64,000 nt of DNA. It comes from Polytrichum commune. Lineage: Eukaryota; Streptophyta; Polytrichopsida; Polytrichales; Polytrichaceae. The notes beneath the pieces are model-generated. The model saw nothing but the letters and a program-made list of their open reading frames with translations. It was not told the DNA's origin and did not search any database. Every line of letters starts with the position of its first letter. Position 1 is the first letter of the stretch. The stretch spans positions 25,595,501 through 25,659,500 of the forward strand of contig OX485805.1 of the NCBI GenBank assembly GCA_950295325.1, given 5' to 3'. The position numbers and the translations under genes are program-made. This document shows, in pieces, positions 1 to 13,161 of the stretch.

Positions 1-1364
1 TGAGAAAAGCTACCACAGTGACATAAAATACCATACGACACCAAATACAATATTTAGTGTACTATTTTCATGCCCAAATTTGTAATTGGTGGGCCACAAG
101 AAAATCGTCAATTTCGCCCATGAATGACCTAAAGGTGGGTGAGCCACTTATGAGCCGTCAACAAAGAGAGTGCAATAGTGCCATTGAGTAGGTCATGTAT
201 GAAAAGCAATAATATGTGACATTAAGTATAAAAGAATACCAGCTTGACCATTCTTGATACAGATGTAAGAAGGATGCAAGAATGCTTTAAGAAAAGCACC
301 AACTTTGCCCAATCACAAATGACTCATCAAAGATCTATCCACTCAACAAATTTGTGTAAGTGATTCACAAAGGAGACACAACACCTTCATTTGATAGAAA
401 ACTATCGCTCACAATAAGGCTGATTTTGTTATGATTTTCACCTAACAATCCAGCATCAATGGAAATCCCTAGTGAAGAGTGAAAAGCTCGTTTCTTTAAA
501 CAAATTTGCATATGGGTTGCATATGAATCTATTAATTTATTGATAAAAGAAACTGTAGAGCCAATCGTCTCAACGTAATCAACATCTGTCTACCCTAGAT
601 CTTCTCAAATTCTACATCATGCATACAAACTTTGAAACTCCACTTAGTATTGATAAGGCACCTCAGTATCATGGTTGACAGCTAAGCTATAAGATTGATA
701 GGATGTGAATGAAAAATACACATTTGTTAAACCAAGAAATTGGTATGTGAACCTTGTCGTCTACGTATATGCTTGAGCATGTTCACCAAGGATGCTTAGC
801 ACGGAGCTGAAAAGGACCCATCATAAACATATGGCAAGTATAGAGAAGAAAATGGCTGAGAATTGGAAACTAAAGCCTTCCGACTACTGAATCGTCTGCA
901 GGCATGATAAAAAAGAGCGTGCAGAAAACACATTATTGTATCACATGTCCAAAGGCATAAATATGTTGCTGCATCTTACTCTGTCCTGGTTGATTGGCCA
1001 GCCTACATATAGAAGGCCTCAACTTCTTACATACTACGGACACCTAACCAATATCGAATGCAAATGCAAATGCAACATTGCTAAGAGATTCACAACACAG
1101 ATGTGCAATATACGCTTGATGTTAATCACCCGAATAGCTCAGCTTACTGACAAAACCTCTAGAGCCTCAACATTTGTCCCAGTACCCAAAAACCTTAGGC
1201 CAGTATGACTGCCAATATTAGTAATTTCAAGAATAGTAGCCTAGAGGATATGACAGTAGAAGGTAGAACCTATTTATCTGGACCAAGCCAGATGTGCTCC
1301 ATGCACACAAACAACATAATAGTGACCTATGGAATGTACAGAAATGTTAAGGCATCACCCACAG
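1..1364. other. 3' flank of RAD23, non-coding with repeat remnants
   Basis: No convincing gene is visible. The part just below 1365 should contain the 3' UTR of the minus-strand RAD23 gene. Bases 18-61 belong to a dispersed AT-rich repeat with the core TGACAYYAAATACCAT that recurs near 15.0, 15.3, 15.8 and 28.3 kb. The open frames between 936 and 1516 on the plus strand lie antisense to the RAD23 end and have no recognisable protein features. Confidence 0.6.
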
Positions 1365-3817
1365 TTAGACATCATCATAATCACCTGCATGTTCCAAAAG
1401 ATAGTTGGCAGCTAGTTGCTCGTTTTTATCACACGCAAGGAATGCTTCAATTACAAGTGCCCGATCAAAGCCCATACCCTCCAACTGATCCAGCAAACAA
1501 CAACATCAGCTTTTGAATTCTGGACTTCCCAACAAAGATGAGGACCTGACATACATCTTCCACATGTCTGGTATAAGACACTCTGCAGATTTTACAGCAA
1601 AAAGATAAGACCCAGAAACACAGTTGCAAAGATAGTCATTCAGACAGATATTACAGGCAAACCATGGACACACACAAAGGGAGAGCTAAGTACCCGGTCA
1701 ATGGCTTCCCTTTCTTCAGGAGTAACATTGATTGACTGTGGCATCCCTCCAGCAAGTTGTCCCAAAATGTCCCTGTAATATCCACATCATGTGTACATCA
1801 AGTTCTAGCAAAGTGAACACCCATGCTGGTTACAAACTGAGACTATTAATTGTCTAGGCTTTGACCTCAACGTGAAAATCATAGTATACCTCAAACAAGA
1901 CATTCTTACTACTGAACGTAACCATGGACATTAGGATATTATTGGCAGTGAGCTGCACGTACCCTTCACCACCTTCACCACCAGCCTCATTGATGAGGCG
2001 TAGAAACTCAGCCTGGTTCTCATTAATAAGTCGCAAGAGAGCAGGATTTTGCTTTCCTAGCTCTTGTAGCATTGGCTGTTTTGATTCACCATTGACAAAA
2101 TAAATTCCTTAGTAAACAGTAAAGGACATAACACTATAAAGTTCCCTTCCCAGGACCCTTAAACATCTTCATGATAGTAAGTCAGCAGAAAGTTCACTAA
2201 CAAATTTTAAAAACCCAACATTCACAAGCGCTTGCAAGTATCATGTCAACCAAATGTGTCTGAAATGCCTACCTGAAGAATCTGAGGATTGGCTTGCACC
2301 ATTGTTCTCAATGCTTGGAACTGCATGGAAAAATCCGCAGGTTTGAATCAGTGGGCTCACAACATGGCAATTAGACATTGGCCAAAGAAAGATATGCAGG
2401 GTCTAAAAGCATGTACTTCAGATAACCAAACCTTTACAATGGAGAAAAATATATAAAATTTCCTTTGTCTATAGACCCTGCATGTCATCCCAATATATCA
2501 AGGTACTAACAGTAATGCCTTGCATGCTTAATGCAAGGCAATAAGGACATGACTGGACTTGACTGGACTGGAGTGTTCAAACCATCTGGATAGTAGTCCA
2601 TACTTGATCTAATATTTCACCTTTAGAACCTCTAATTTAAAAAAATTGCTAACTTAAACTGTCAACCAGACATTATAGAGGGCAAACCTGTGGGTTATTT
2701 CGCAAGAAGTCTAAAGCTCCTGCCCCAGCACCACCCCCGCCTAGGCCAGGCATTCCCTGCATGTTTAAAAGTAAACAACTCAGAATGCAATATCCAGAAA
2801 AATAGCTTTTACTAATCTTGGTGGACAAATCTAATGACATCCAGTATACACTTCATCAAACCTGAGGAAATAAGTCCAGCGGTGCAGCATTAGGTCCAGC
2901 CGGCGCTGCTGGAGCACCAAGTGGGGCTGCTGCTGGGGCTGCTGCTGGTGCACCAAGTGGTGCCGCTGCAGCAGGAGCACGGGCTACAGGTACTTCTGCT
3001 GCCTCAGGTATTCCCTGCAATAAAGGCCAAGACAAAAACAGCAAACAGTACGAAGTTAAGCTGGAGCCTCCCCAAGGAAATGAGAATTGAGGAGACAGGC
3101 CTACCCTCAAACATCTCGAAGTGGTTGTCTGCCCATACAAGTGATCCAAACCATAGACTATAAACATCTCTGAAACAAGTCAGTGCAAAATAAAGGAGGA
3201 GTGGAAGGACTAGAGCTCCATCTTACTTAGAAGTGTCCACGACCGCTGTTCTAAACATAAGCAAAGACCACTACAATATTAAACTGCAAAAGAGTCAAAT
3301 GAGGTAATCTATTGCACCAGATGGCTAGCCATGAATGGATATGAGCATTACAGAATAAAGATACTCCACAGCCCTTTCAGGATTGTTGAAAGCAGCACGC
3401 AATGCACGCACAACAGTGTCCCGATCCCAGCTGCCTCCACCCATATCAACAATCTGCTGAACAGTTTGCTCGAGGGCAGACCCAGCCACTAGGTTGGATG
3501 CTGCCTGACCATAACCATCTCCAGTAGATCTGTGCCACAAGATTTCAACTTGAGATTTCAACCATGACCATAAGGCAGATGTGGATGCCAATAAATCCCA
3601 CAGAAGTATGAAGACTCAATGGGGCATAAAACTCCTCCATACTCTTACATCATACATGGTAATCTTTCTATGAGTGATCAACAACATCATCAGCAAAAGT
3701 AGGTTGGTGCCACAAAGTGTAAGTACTCATGTTTCCTTCTGTTGAGTATTCTGCCCATGGCCACATGATTGTAACATACTATTAGCTTATGAAATAAATA
3801 ACATATCTATCTATCTA

Positions 3818-3865
<48 letters not shown>

Positions 3866-6449
3866 TATAGATAGTACATATCTTGCACAGATGTATGCCA
3901 CCTTCATAAATAAAATGGAGGGATAGAAAGATGTAACACGTACACTGGAACTCCAGCAACTGGAGCTGATGCTGGGGGTGGGGTAGCAGCTGGTGCTACA
4001 GCTCTGATATACAAGATTATGAATCAGAAAGTTAACTCTCATATCCTTACTGAATAAGGATAAAAACTCAAAGAGCTCCTAAGTGCAGCAAACTGGTCTC
4101 AGATTTAATCATCCCTTGGGTCTGAAGCAATAGACAGGACAATGGCAAGACAACAGGAATGAACCAAACTGTTTTTGAAACATCTACTTCCATTTTGCAG
4201 GTCAAACAAAGTAGGCACATACGGAGTAGGAGTAGGAGTAGGAGTAAGAGCAGGAGCAGGAGCAGGGCTAGGTGCGGCTGGTGGAGCAGCAACAACTGCA
4301 GGCGCCTGAAAGTATGTACAAAAAGCTTAGTACAATGCGTAGTACAATGCGTAGAATAATGCCTCTTAAACACCCACTGCTTTGTACTAGTGCATCATAG
4401 AAATCTTCACATTGCAACACAAAGCTTGATTATTAGAAAGTTCTATAAACTTGGAAGACAAGTTTACCGGGATAGATCCAGATGATGAGGGGGCTGCGCC
4501 AGATGGCGTGGCAGCTGCTGCCGGCGCTGGTGCTGGCGCTGCTTTTGTCTGAGTGGATAAGCCAGACACAAATGAACAAGGGAAGGTGGAAGACAAACGC
4601 TTGACAATAATTTGCAATTACTTGAACCTATGACCAAGATACATAACGATAGTGAACATAACACCAATTGCTTATTACAAGTGAACAAAACTCAGAACTA
4701 CCCTTGAATTCTTTGAGATGCAATACAAATACCAGGGATTGTAATGTAGTACCTTTGTCAACATAACGACAAGAAACCCATTTTCTGAAACCTTATTATC
4801 AGTCATTGTGGTGTCATCCTTGAGAACTTTCCCTTGATGAATAAGTAATTGTTGATGACAAGGAAATGCCTCCTTTCCTTGAGATTCTTCTATCTGTTGT
4901 TTCACAGAGATAACCTGCAGATCCAAAATGCATAGACAAAGTCTTAACTGTCAGCCCAAAAATGTACATGTCTATTCTTCATGAAAACAGTACTTACAGA
5001 TCAAGGTAACCAGGAAAGAAGAATTGGAGATCATAATTTCATAGATTGTAGAGTTACAGCATCAGTCAGCACCTACACGACAAACAAACTTATAAGAGAG
5101 ACTCTAATGATAAAGGTCAGGGTTGAGAAACCCTAGACTCGAGGCCTTCAAGTCACTGGCGACCCAAAACAACCAGAACTTGAGAGTCACAGCGATTACA
5201 ACTATGCAAATTTGCTAATCAGGATTCGGAACAGGGGCAGATAAGAGTATTTGATACGTGGAAGTGTGAAATTGACCTAGTCCACAACCTCCTACACAGC
5301 ATCAAGGAACAGAGATGCGAGTAACATTCTTAAATACTAGTACCTTGGAGATAGCCAAACCCACCCTATGTTCTACCTGAGTACAAGAGATCACTATCTA
5401 GCAATAAGTACCTATTGAATTTTTCTATCAAGACCTGCTTCATCTTTGTTGTAATCATCTAGCTCGAAACTATTCTTACTTATATGACAAAGTAGAGAGA
5501 CTAACCTAAAAACCAAAACAACGAGAGAGACAGTAAAAAAACTAAGCGGTGATTGAAGATTTATGGTTTCCCAAACAAGTCAAACCTACAGCAGTCGCAT
5601 CATGTTGTTTCTGACCAGGCAGAATATGCAGTCAGCACCCAAGGGCAGCTCCAAACATTATGAGGAACAAAAATTTAAGGCTACTAGCGTATATATATTA
5701 GTATCGAAATGGCTAACCCTAGCACGCAGAAATGGGAAAATTAATTTCTCAAGGACAAAAATCGAAATGAAACTGTTCGTCTCCGACAACTAAGCGAGAT
5801 TTTTTTCTTGTTCTAGAATCCAAGAAATGAAGGTGATACCTGCTCGTTCGTGTCCTAAACTTGGACGTCAGGCATAAAAGTCCACCTTAAGCAACTACTG
5901 AAGGCAACAGAAGGAGAACAACAGACTCGTGCCAACAGATTCGACTGAATCCGCCAAGTAATTATGCCCTCCGCAGTTAGAATTGGGATATACAACAAGA
6001 CAGGGACATGTTGTCGGTGACATGTACTCCAGGAACCTAAGGACTGATAACATAATATCGTCGTCACTAACAAGAACACCAGAGCTGGCTTGGTCACAAG
6101 GGAAGGAGTGCATTCGCGATGATGCACGAGATGAGGACATTTTCAAGAACTACTACTCAGAGGCAACGCGTCACGGACAATTCTGACACAGCTGAAGCAG
6201 CCAAGACACAAGCCATTTGAACACAACCAAGAGACGAGCCATTTGAGCTGCGATTAGGTCGAATTTTCTTTTTAAGCTCGGCAAGAGGTAGGCAGGGAGA
6301 CAGAAAAAGACAGAGACAGGGACAGAAAGCGAGAGAGAGAGAGAGAGAAAAAGAGCGAAAGGGAGAGAAAGGGAGGCACGTACAGTGTCATCGGGCTGGA
6401 CATTGAGATCAAAGTGGTTGCCCTTGAGAGTCTTCACCGAAATCTTCAT
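1365..6449 (-). CDS. RAD23: RAD23 ubiquitin receptor / NER factor, 12 exons
   Basis: Shuttle protein that carries ubiquitinated substrates to the 26S proteasome and partners XPC/RAD4 in nucleotide excision repair (family knowledge). Exons read on the minus strand: 6449-6384, 4914-4753, 4548-4468, 4305-4223, 4003-3944, 3529-3352, 3014-2862, 2756-2688, 2320-2273, 2075-1963, 1772-1694, 1484-1365. All junctions are GT-AG and keep frame, giving 1212 bp and 403 residues, normal for the family. Domains: N-terminal ubiquitin-like domain (about 1-76, starting [10 protein letters not shown]), an Ala/Pro/Thr-rich linker, UBA1 (about 160-205), an XPC-binding domain (about 285-335, with [20 protein letters not shown]) and C-terminal UBA2 (about 352-400, with [15 protein letters not shown]). 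The start is the Met that opens the UBL. The 1.47-kb first intron (4915-6383) holds no gene. All four domains look intact. Confidence 0.95.
3803..3863. repeat. compound microsatellite (CTAT)n(GT)n(AT)n
   Basis: Simple repeat of about 60 bp inside the RAD23 intron between the exons ending at 3944 and starting at 3529. The low-complexity open frame across it on the minus strand is an artefact of the repeat. Confidence 0.95.
6330..6347. repeat. (GA)n microsatellite in RAD23 intron 1
   Basis: A GA/CT-rich tract surrounds it (about 6300-6375), directly next to the first RAD23 splice donor at 6383. It is a pyrimidine-rich stretch on the coding strand just inside the intron. Confidence 0.9.
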
Positions 6450-6950
6450 CGTGCACGATACTGATCCTTTTTCTTCCCTAGAGGTTCGCCAAGCTGTGCA
6501 GACGGCCCGAAACCTTTCCGAATTGTTTTTCCGGAGACCTCCGCTGCCTGCGAGCCTAACTTCGGTGGTGCAATCAATCAAGGAAGGAAGCAAGGGAGAA
6601 AGGGTTTCTTCTGCGCTGGCTGTCTCCCCCCGAATGGTCTGCAGTGCCCTAGACGACGACCTTTCCACACCGATTCCACCTTGGGTTTGACGGAGCATCG
6701 ACACGAGGACCGTTCCAGAAGGGCCTCCCTTCTTCACCGTCGTCGACGAACGAACGAGAGTGGACGAAGATCTCCCCGCCGACGCAATGGCGCTCCGGTG
6801 ACGATGCTTCCGGAATGTGGCGGCACACGCCCCGACGAACGAAGAGTAATCCGTCCGTCCGTCCGTCCGTCCGTCGCAAAGCCCTCGCGCTAACGGAAAC
6901 GCCGCCTTTGGGGTTGAGGGTTTTAACCTTCCGTAAAAGCAACTCATTGT
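6450..6950 (-). promoter_or_regulatory. RAD23 5' UTR and promoter region
   Basis: Markedly more GC-rich than the DNA to its right, with many CpG. It lies immediately upstream of the RAD23 start codon (6449) on the minus strand and drops to AT-rich repeat-like DNA past about 6950. A (CCGT)n repeat at 6851-6876 may lie in the promoter or 5' leader. A long minus-strand open frame spans this region in the RAD23 exon 1 frame, but the family start is the UBL Met. No TATA box was clear. Role inferred from position. Confidence 0.55.
6851..6876. repeat. (CCGT)6 tetranucleotide repeat
   Basis: Six tandem CCGT units upstream of RAD23, likely in its promoter or 5' UTR. Confidence 0.95.
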
Positions 6951-9240
6951 AAAATGATACTCTCCTTTGGTTTTCAAGGTTATTTGGGCCAATGAAGCAC
7001 ACATAAAGTCCATATGTATCAAAAGCCTTCGTTCTCGATCGATCGTTATCAAGAGAGACACAACCTTCTAAATTCTTTGGACCATCATTTCACAAGGGTA
7101 GGAAGTGGTTTAGAGGGTTTCCATCTCTCACTAATTAGTGGGCAAATAAGGATGGTAAATTTTGGAGTTAGTGTGTGGGGAGGAGTCATGAGCATGTAGT
7201 GTTGACCTTCGAAAACCATTAAAAAAAAATGATGATTGTTGAGGGTGTCGTTTTCCAATGACCATAGGAATGGTTCTAAAACCTACCTCCCATGGTATGT
7301 CTCCTCTAGTAAAGGCTCGACAAGAAGGAAGATTATGAGTGTACCTCTTTAACATACAACAAAATTGCCTTGAAGTAGTATATAGTCCATAGATTATTAT
7401 TTATAAGGTTATATGGCATTGAAATTAGTTTCAAAAATCATGAATTTTGAGTCTAGTAAGACACATTTCAGATATATTGACCTCAAACCTATTAACATGG
7501 ATGGATGAGATGCACGCTCGTATACAACAATTGACATTGCTAGTATTGTTGCTCTTGGGATCATATATGACATGACTTGACCTATACAAAATGGGTTTAA
7601 TTTTTGTCTTGTCAAGTTGATGCGCCACCTTCATTTTGACATTCCTTTTTTAATTATTTGACATCCATATGAAAATGGGAGAAATGTATATGTGTTGTGA
7701 GTGAGGTTTTGGGCCATTCAGCAAGATCTTGTAAACCTAGTTGAACACATATGTTATTGTCTGCAGGTTAAAGTGTTTCAATTCCATCACAACACATAGA
7801 TGAGAAAAGCAATCCTCTTAGTACATATACATAACAATCCATAACTCTAAATGATAGACCACAATATTGGGTGTAAAAACCATAGTGGGCCAACAATTAA
7901 AGTGGGTGCTCATCGGGGTGTGTGTAATAGAAACTTAACGGCCAAGGTCCATAAACCCAAATTGTGTGGCCGTCCTATTTGCTCTTACAATGGCTAGGTA
8001 TGTGTTTGATCACGCCTCCAATTGACTACATTATAGCCCCATTTTATCTCCCCATCCTCTAACTAGGATATTTTCTTCTACATATGTAGTTCTTGAGCTT
8101 TCCACCATTCACACGACAATGTTTTCCCTATTTGCCATTGATGTGGAATTGCTTTAACCCTAGCAAATGCCACCAAAAAGCACCCAACTAAATATCGATG
8201 CTGACGTTGGAGATATTGCCATCCTCTTTGCCAACAAAAGGCTTTCATTGTAAGTTAGGCGAGCTACGATGCTACATCCTCGGGAATGGCTCACTCTTAA
8301 GCTTCATTAAACTACGTGTTTGGTTCTATTCCCAAAGGCAAAAGGGCTCACGGGAATGATTATCCTAAAACATTTCTTTTTTGGTTTAGTATTCTCTCCT
8401 TAGTTATTCTCAAAGTGGTCAAATATTCCACTCTCTACAACTGCCGCTACACGTATACTCCGGCTTAGGTAGCGTGACTTTAACTATTTGTCATGAACAC
8501 ACGTCAATGAACTTGTAACATGAGGATTAATGCATAGAAGGTGGCACAAACCACTTGTTGTTGCATGAAAAATCATGGAAGCCACTCTAAATTTGCATGG
8601 GGAGAGTGGAAATTATCATAAACAAATGTACTTTTATTTATTCATCCAACATCAAACCCCTCAAATAGTATGCAACCTAGAGGTTCTTTTTCCTAGTTGA
8701 TTTGACACCGAAATTAACTAAAAAAAACCTGGAATTCGTCTACTCAAGGTCAGTCGAGATCAATCAACCACAAAAAAAAACTATACAAGGTCAACTTTTT
8801 ATGTTTGCGTCAATTCCCTCTCTCCTGTCCACTGCCACATTACTAAATCAAATATATACATGTACATGATTCTTGCACTTACTTCTTACAAATGATTGTG
8901 TGTAAATCACAACAAAAAAACTCGTAATTTGTCAGATTTGGAAGGTGGGTCCGAACTTTGTGTGTAAAATTGGTGTTTGAGTGACTCAGTCTGTGTCAGT
9001 GCCGCTCTCTTGCTTGGATTTGGTATGCGGTGCAATCACAAGGCTTCTCGGAGAATTGCCTTGGAGTGTGTGCACAAATTGCAGGATATTGGATAAGTGA
9101 GTAGTGTAGAATCTATCATAGGCACAGGAGTTGCAACTTCAAGCACACATCTGCTGTTGTGGTTAAGCTATGTAAGTCGTACTGGCAGCTCATCGATATC
9201 AGTGCACATGTTTGATGGTTTTTCCTACTTTAAATAAATC
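6951..9240. other. intergenic region, no gene seen
   Basis: AT-rich DNA with only short unsupported open frames. Bases 8640-8870 belong to a dispersed repeat seen again at 33.80-34.20 kb (shared core TTGATTTGACACC preceded by a CATCCAACAT-like stretch). Confidence 0.6.
8640..8870 (+). repeat. dispersed repeat, TTGATTTGACACC family, copy 1
   Basis: Shares an ordered series of blocks with two copies near 33.8 and 34.07 kb: a CATCCAACAT-like block, a block like AGTATGCAACC, then TTGATTTGACACC, a CTACTCAAGGTCAG-like block and a TTTTTATGTT block. No coding capacity; class unknown. Confidence 0.6.
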
Positions 9241-9290
9241 CCTTAAGCTTGAGCTCGAAGATTCTCAGCTGTCTTGTCCTTGGCCCCTCG

Positions 9291-9298
9291 TATAAAAG
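9291..9298 (+). promoter_or_regulatory. TATA box of the WRN-like exonuclease gene
   Basis: TATAAAAG lies 418 bp upstream of the start codon at 9709, following AT-rich DNA and preceding a mixed-composition leader. This would give a transcription start near 9325 and an unspliced 5' UTR of about 380 bp. Inferred from motif and position. Confidence 0.5.
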
Positions 9299-9708
9299 CC
9301 TCTGGTGCATTACTTACGAAGTGTGGGATTGAAGAAGATTGTATTGACTTCACGTGATGGTGATGCTTGGCAGGGCAATGTGTTACCTGGGATTCTACGA
9401 GGTCGGGAGAGATTCCGGGGTGATTTTGAGTCCCTTTGGTCTGTGAATCGAAGCTCGGAGGTTAGAGGCTGCATGGTAGCAATGCAAAAGTGTGGGATAG
9501 GTGGCAGGAGAAGGAAACAAAAGATTTCCTCGACACAGTGTGCACGCGTTTTGTGATTCTATTCTTTAAACTTGAGGTGGAAGAAAGCGAGCGGAATTTG
9601 GGTACCTTGTCGTGTGCATTGAAGCTCGATGGCCCGATGTGTACAAGCGTGTTTGCGAAGTAATAACATTGGCGGAGTATAGTTTTGGACCAAAAAAATT
9701 GAAGTCAT

Positions 9709-12700
9709 ATGGAGGATAGGCAGGGGGAGGAGGAGGAGGAGGAAAGTGGGATCAAAGACTCAACGATCCCTGTGGAGTGGGTAGATGAAGATGAATGGGC
9801 AGCCATCGAGCAGGCTTTTGCTTCTGCCTGCTCAAACATTCATTTGATTTCGTCATCATCGTCTTCTTCAACAACCTCTCAATTGCCTGGGACCAGCAAC
9901 ATTGAGAAGAACGAGCTGCAACTCGCTTCAAAAGGTATTGCACATGGACCACCATTCCGGGCTCCGGACTTCAAATCGAAGTTGACGACTCGGTGATCAC
10001 TACTTCCTCTTGAATTCTTCTCTGTGTTGCAAATCAATCCAAATCTCATGAGGAAACCCTAGAAGTTTTTCGGAGTCCTCATTGCAAGCCTTACGTGATT
10101 GCTGCTGCTTTTGCAGAAGCACAACAAGCAATAGAGTTAAATCCTTATAACTCAATGGGAGTCTTTGTCGGGAGTTGGTGCCCTTTGATTCTCCTCCATT
10201 GGTTGTTTTTGCATACAATATCAATAATGCCTTTCCTCTTGTGATGGTACATGCTCGGAGATGGTGCTTGCATTTGAATCACGAGGAACTTATTTCGTGA
10301 GGTTTCATACAGGACCAAATTCATTTTAGCACCTCTTGGCATGCCATTACGAGTTTGACCCTCAATGAACCGATGTAGAATTTTCATCATCCAAACCTCC
10401 ACACTTACCGAACATGGAAGGTGTTCTATACATTACACTCAACTCCCAACCAAAAGTTACGTTGTGAGTGAGAGGGTAACTCTAATGTCATCGAAAGTCC
10501 AGTTACTAGAGTTCAGCTGCTAGGGTTTAGGGCAATGTTGCTGATCCTCAGTGTTGCAGGCCTTACATTGTAGGTGTGTTCATCATTGCCTCAATTCATG
10601 CGGTGGCCTATTTGACTCATTATTTTCTGACGACGTGTGTAATCAATATCACAGAATGCTGTTGATGCAGATTCCAAGGAAAGCAACACACTTGGAGGAA
10701 TCCAAGTTAACGGAAACCTAGACAGAGATGAACCTCCAAGGAAGCAGCTGCGCAGGACGTTGCCGGCTTGGTTCGAGAAAAATCGACTCAAAGTCCCAGA
10801 ATCAGAGTCTCTTTTGATCACAAGGCGATTTAAAACGGCCAAGGGAGATGATGTTCCTGTGGATGGATTACAAACATCTTTGGTTCAGACCAATTTAAGC
10901 CAGCTGACATGCACATGGCCAATGTCGCACTCTGCCTATCAAGGTATAGGCTCATCTATTTAGAATGATAGGTCGTTTGCAAAGACACATATGCAGATTT
11001 TGGGTAAAACTTGAAAAGTCTGATATTGGTCAGTACCATCAAATATGGAGAACATACTGTCTTGGAATCCCTAAACAGAGTTATAGTTTGTGCTTGAAGG
11101 TGAGGTGAAGCCAAAGATCCAATCTCTGCAATTCAAGGGTCAACTAAGATACAGCAAGACACAAGCAGAGGTTGATGCAAGTGTACATGACATTTGGAAG
11201 ATAGTTGCAGCAAAGAGATTGAGCTCATCAGGGAAGGTTCCAATGGGTTTTGACATGGAATGGAAAACCTCTTTCCAACGAGGTCTGTCTCTCTATTTGA
11301 CCCTTTGTTTGATGTAGTTAATTGGAATCAAAGAATCAGTCTATTACCTTGATTTTCGAAGTTAGCACATAATGTCTTCAGTAGAAACAGTTGTTTGATA
11401 TAAATCATACTAAGTTCCTTGAGAGGTAAGAATGAAACACAAATCTACACAATCTAGTAAAAGGGGAATTAACCGCAGTTGGAAGAGGATAATTGAAACT
11501 TGGGGCTGCTGACCAAATGTGCAAATTGTACATGACCAGATCATATTATGACAGAACATTGAGAAGACTGCCCTCTGATTCTTTTCTTCATCTCGTATTC
11601 TTCTGGATTTGTAATCAGGTGAGGCATCAGGGAAGGTAGCAGTCGTCCAGTTATGTCTGGAGAATGACAGGTGTGATGTGATGCACATTACAGAGTCGGG
11701 CGTTCCACCATCCCTTGCAAAACTTCTCGAAGATTCCTCCATTCTCAAGGTTAGTATGCAATATTTAAGCAGATGATGGATTTCAAGACAGCAATCGGTA
11801 TCACAGAGTTTATTGTTATGGAGTCTCACAAAGTTATTGTTCCATCACGGTCACTTTCTGATGGTTAGCTATCACATCACAGTCTCATTCCGTCATAAGT
11901 ATATGAGATACTTGTGTTGCAGTGTTGAACATTTGATTGTAAAGAGTCTAACTGTATGATGTTTTCTACGTACTTCTGTTCCTTCCTTTTTAAATTTATC
12001 TCGTCAGGCCTTTGTCGTAGTTTCGTAATAACAGGTTTTCAGACAGGAGTAGGAATCTATGGTGATGTAGCAAAACTGCATCATGATTACGGAGTTCGAA
12101 TACAAGGAATTGTTGACCTTTCTTCAATGGCCAACAAGAAGCTTGGAACAGACCGACATTCGGTTAGGCAGTGGAGCCTCTCCTCCCTCGCTCAAGAGCT
12201 CACAGGCAAACAGGTTTGACTTCTGAGCTTATCAATTTGTGACAAATGATTATACTGGCTGATTATGAATTGAACCTGATGCAAATCTCTGACCGAGGTT
12301 ATGTATAAGTTTCTGAGATCTGATGTTGTAACAGGTAGACAAAGTGAGGAGTGTACGCACAGGAGATTGGGAAGCATGTCCCCTCTCACAAGCACAACTT
12401 ATATATGCGGCCACCGACGCATTTGCATCCTTGTATTTATATCAGGTAGAGCTTCAAATCTAAAACTAAGGTCACTTTATTTTTTGGTTTGCCGAGGTGA
12501 CCGGTACATAGGTCAATGGATGGTATTAATAATCAACATTAGTAATGGTATTAAAGAAGCTACCCGTGGGTATCAAAATTGTAATACCAGTCAAATATTG
12601 ATATTCGGCGGATATGTCACAATGAGAGAATCTTTGTATGCCCCAGTTATTATTTGGGTCAATACCATTCTAAACCATATTGATACTAGGGCGATTTTGC

Positions 12701-13161
12701 CTAAGTATAAAGATTCTTGCCTGGTATATAGACCCAAATGGTATCAAAAACTATTGTGAAATCCTCACTTTAGATACCCCAATGTTATTCAAAAACACAC
12801 GATACCATTTCAACACAGGTGCTAACCTCCCTTTTTGGTTTACGGTGAGTTTAGGGTTAACCTGAAATTTGCACAACACTTTTGAATTTTGGGTGCCCTC
12901 TTTTGGAAGACCCTATTGACATATCTCCGTACCTTTTGAAAATCATCTACTTAAATCGGTCCTCTAATCCCATTCACTCAATTATCTTCTTGAGAACTTA
13001 GGACATGTATGTGACGTTTGAGTTCTTCCTCTTGACGTTGGAATTTTATTTGTCATTCTCAACTTGTCCTTGACGTAACTTCATTGCAGATTCTGGAATC
13101 ATTTCCCGGCCACGAGGACATGGATGAGCTGGACAGTAAAGAATTTATTAAACCCAATTAG
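9709..13161 (+). CDS. WEX: WRN-like 3'-5' exonuclease (DEDDy), 7 exons
   Basis: Stand-alone exonuclease of the Werner type; the Arabidopsis relative WEX acts in DNA metabolism and post-transcriptional silencing. Exons: 9709-9934, 10671-10943, 11100-11282, 11619-11749, 12043-12213, 12335-12445, 13090-13161; frame is kept through all junctions, giving 388 residues. The N-terminal 165 residues are acidic, then Ser-rich, and family-variable. The RNase D/WRN exonuclease fold follows, with Exo I (GFDMEW, catalytic D and E), Exo II (GIYGDVAKLHHDYGV, D) and Exo III (YAATDAFASLYLY, Y and D), so the DEDDy set is complete. The KFKGxxxYSK-like lead-in (QFKGQLRYSKT) also fits. The exon 3 acceptor at 11099 is the least certain boundary; nearby alternative AGs bring in stops. 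The 644-bp last intron (12446-13089) carries only repeats. Longer than Arabidopsis WEX (288 aa) because of the N-terminal extension. Confidence 0.92.

Noticed and set aside
424-700. Possible Copia reverse transcriptase remnant on the minus strand (TDVDYVETIGSTVSF)
   Set aside because: Only a short stretch resembles the D-Y-x-E-T-F block; the following residues do not continue the domain, so chance similarity cannot be excluded.
3815-4373. Low-complexity minus- and plus-strand frames rich in Ile/Tyr, Leu or Arg/Ser
   Set aside because: They are translations of an AT microsatellite and of RAD23 linker exon 4 in wrong frames.
6171-7061. Long minus-strand open frame of 296 codons over RAD23 exon 1 and its upstream region
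   Set aside because: Only the part from the Met at 6449 to the donor at 6383 matches the UBL. The upstream codons read through GC-rich leader and a CCGT repeat, and the frame runs into a (GA)n intron tract.
12301-12759. Plus-strand open frame of 152 codons in the exonuclease gene
   Set aside because: It overlaps exon 6 of the exonuclease in another frame and then reads into intron sequence; no domain.
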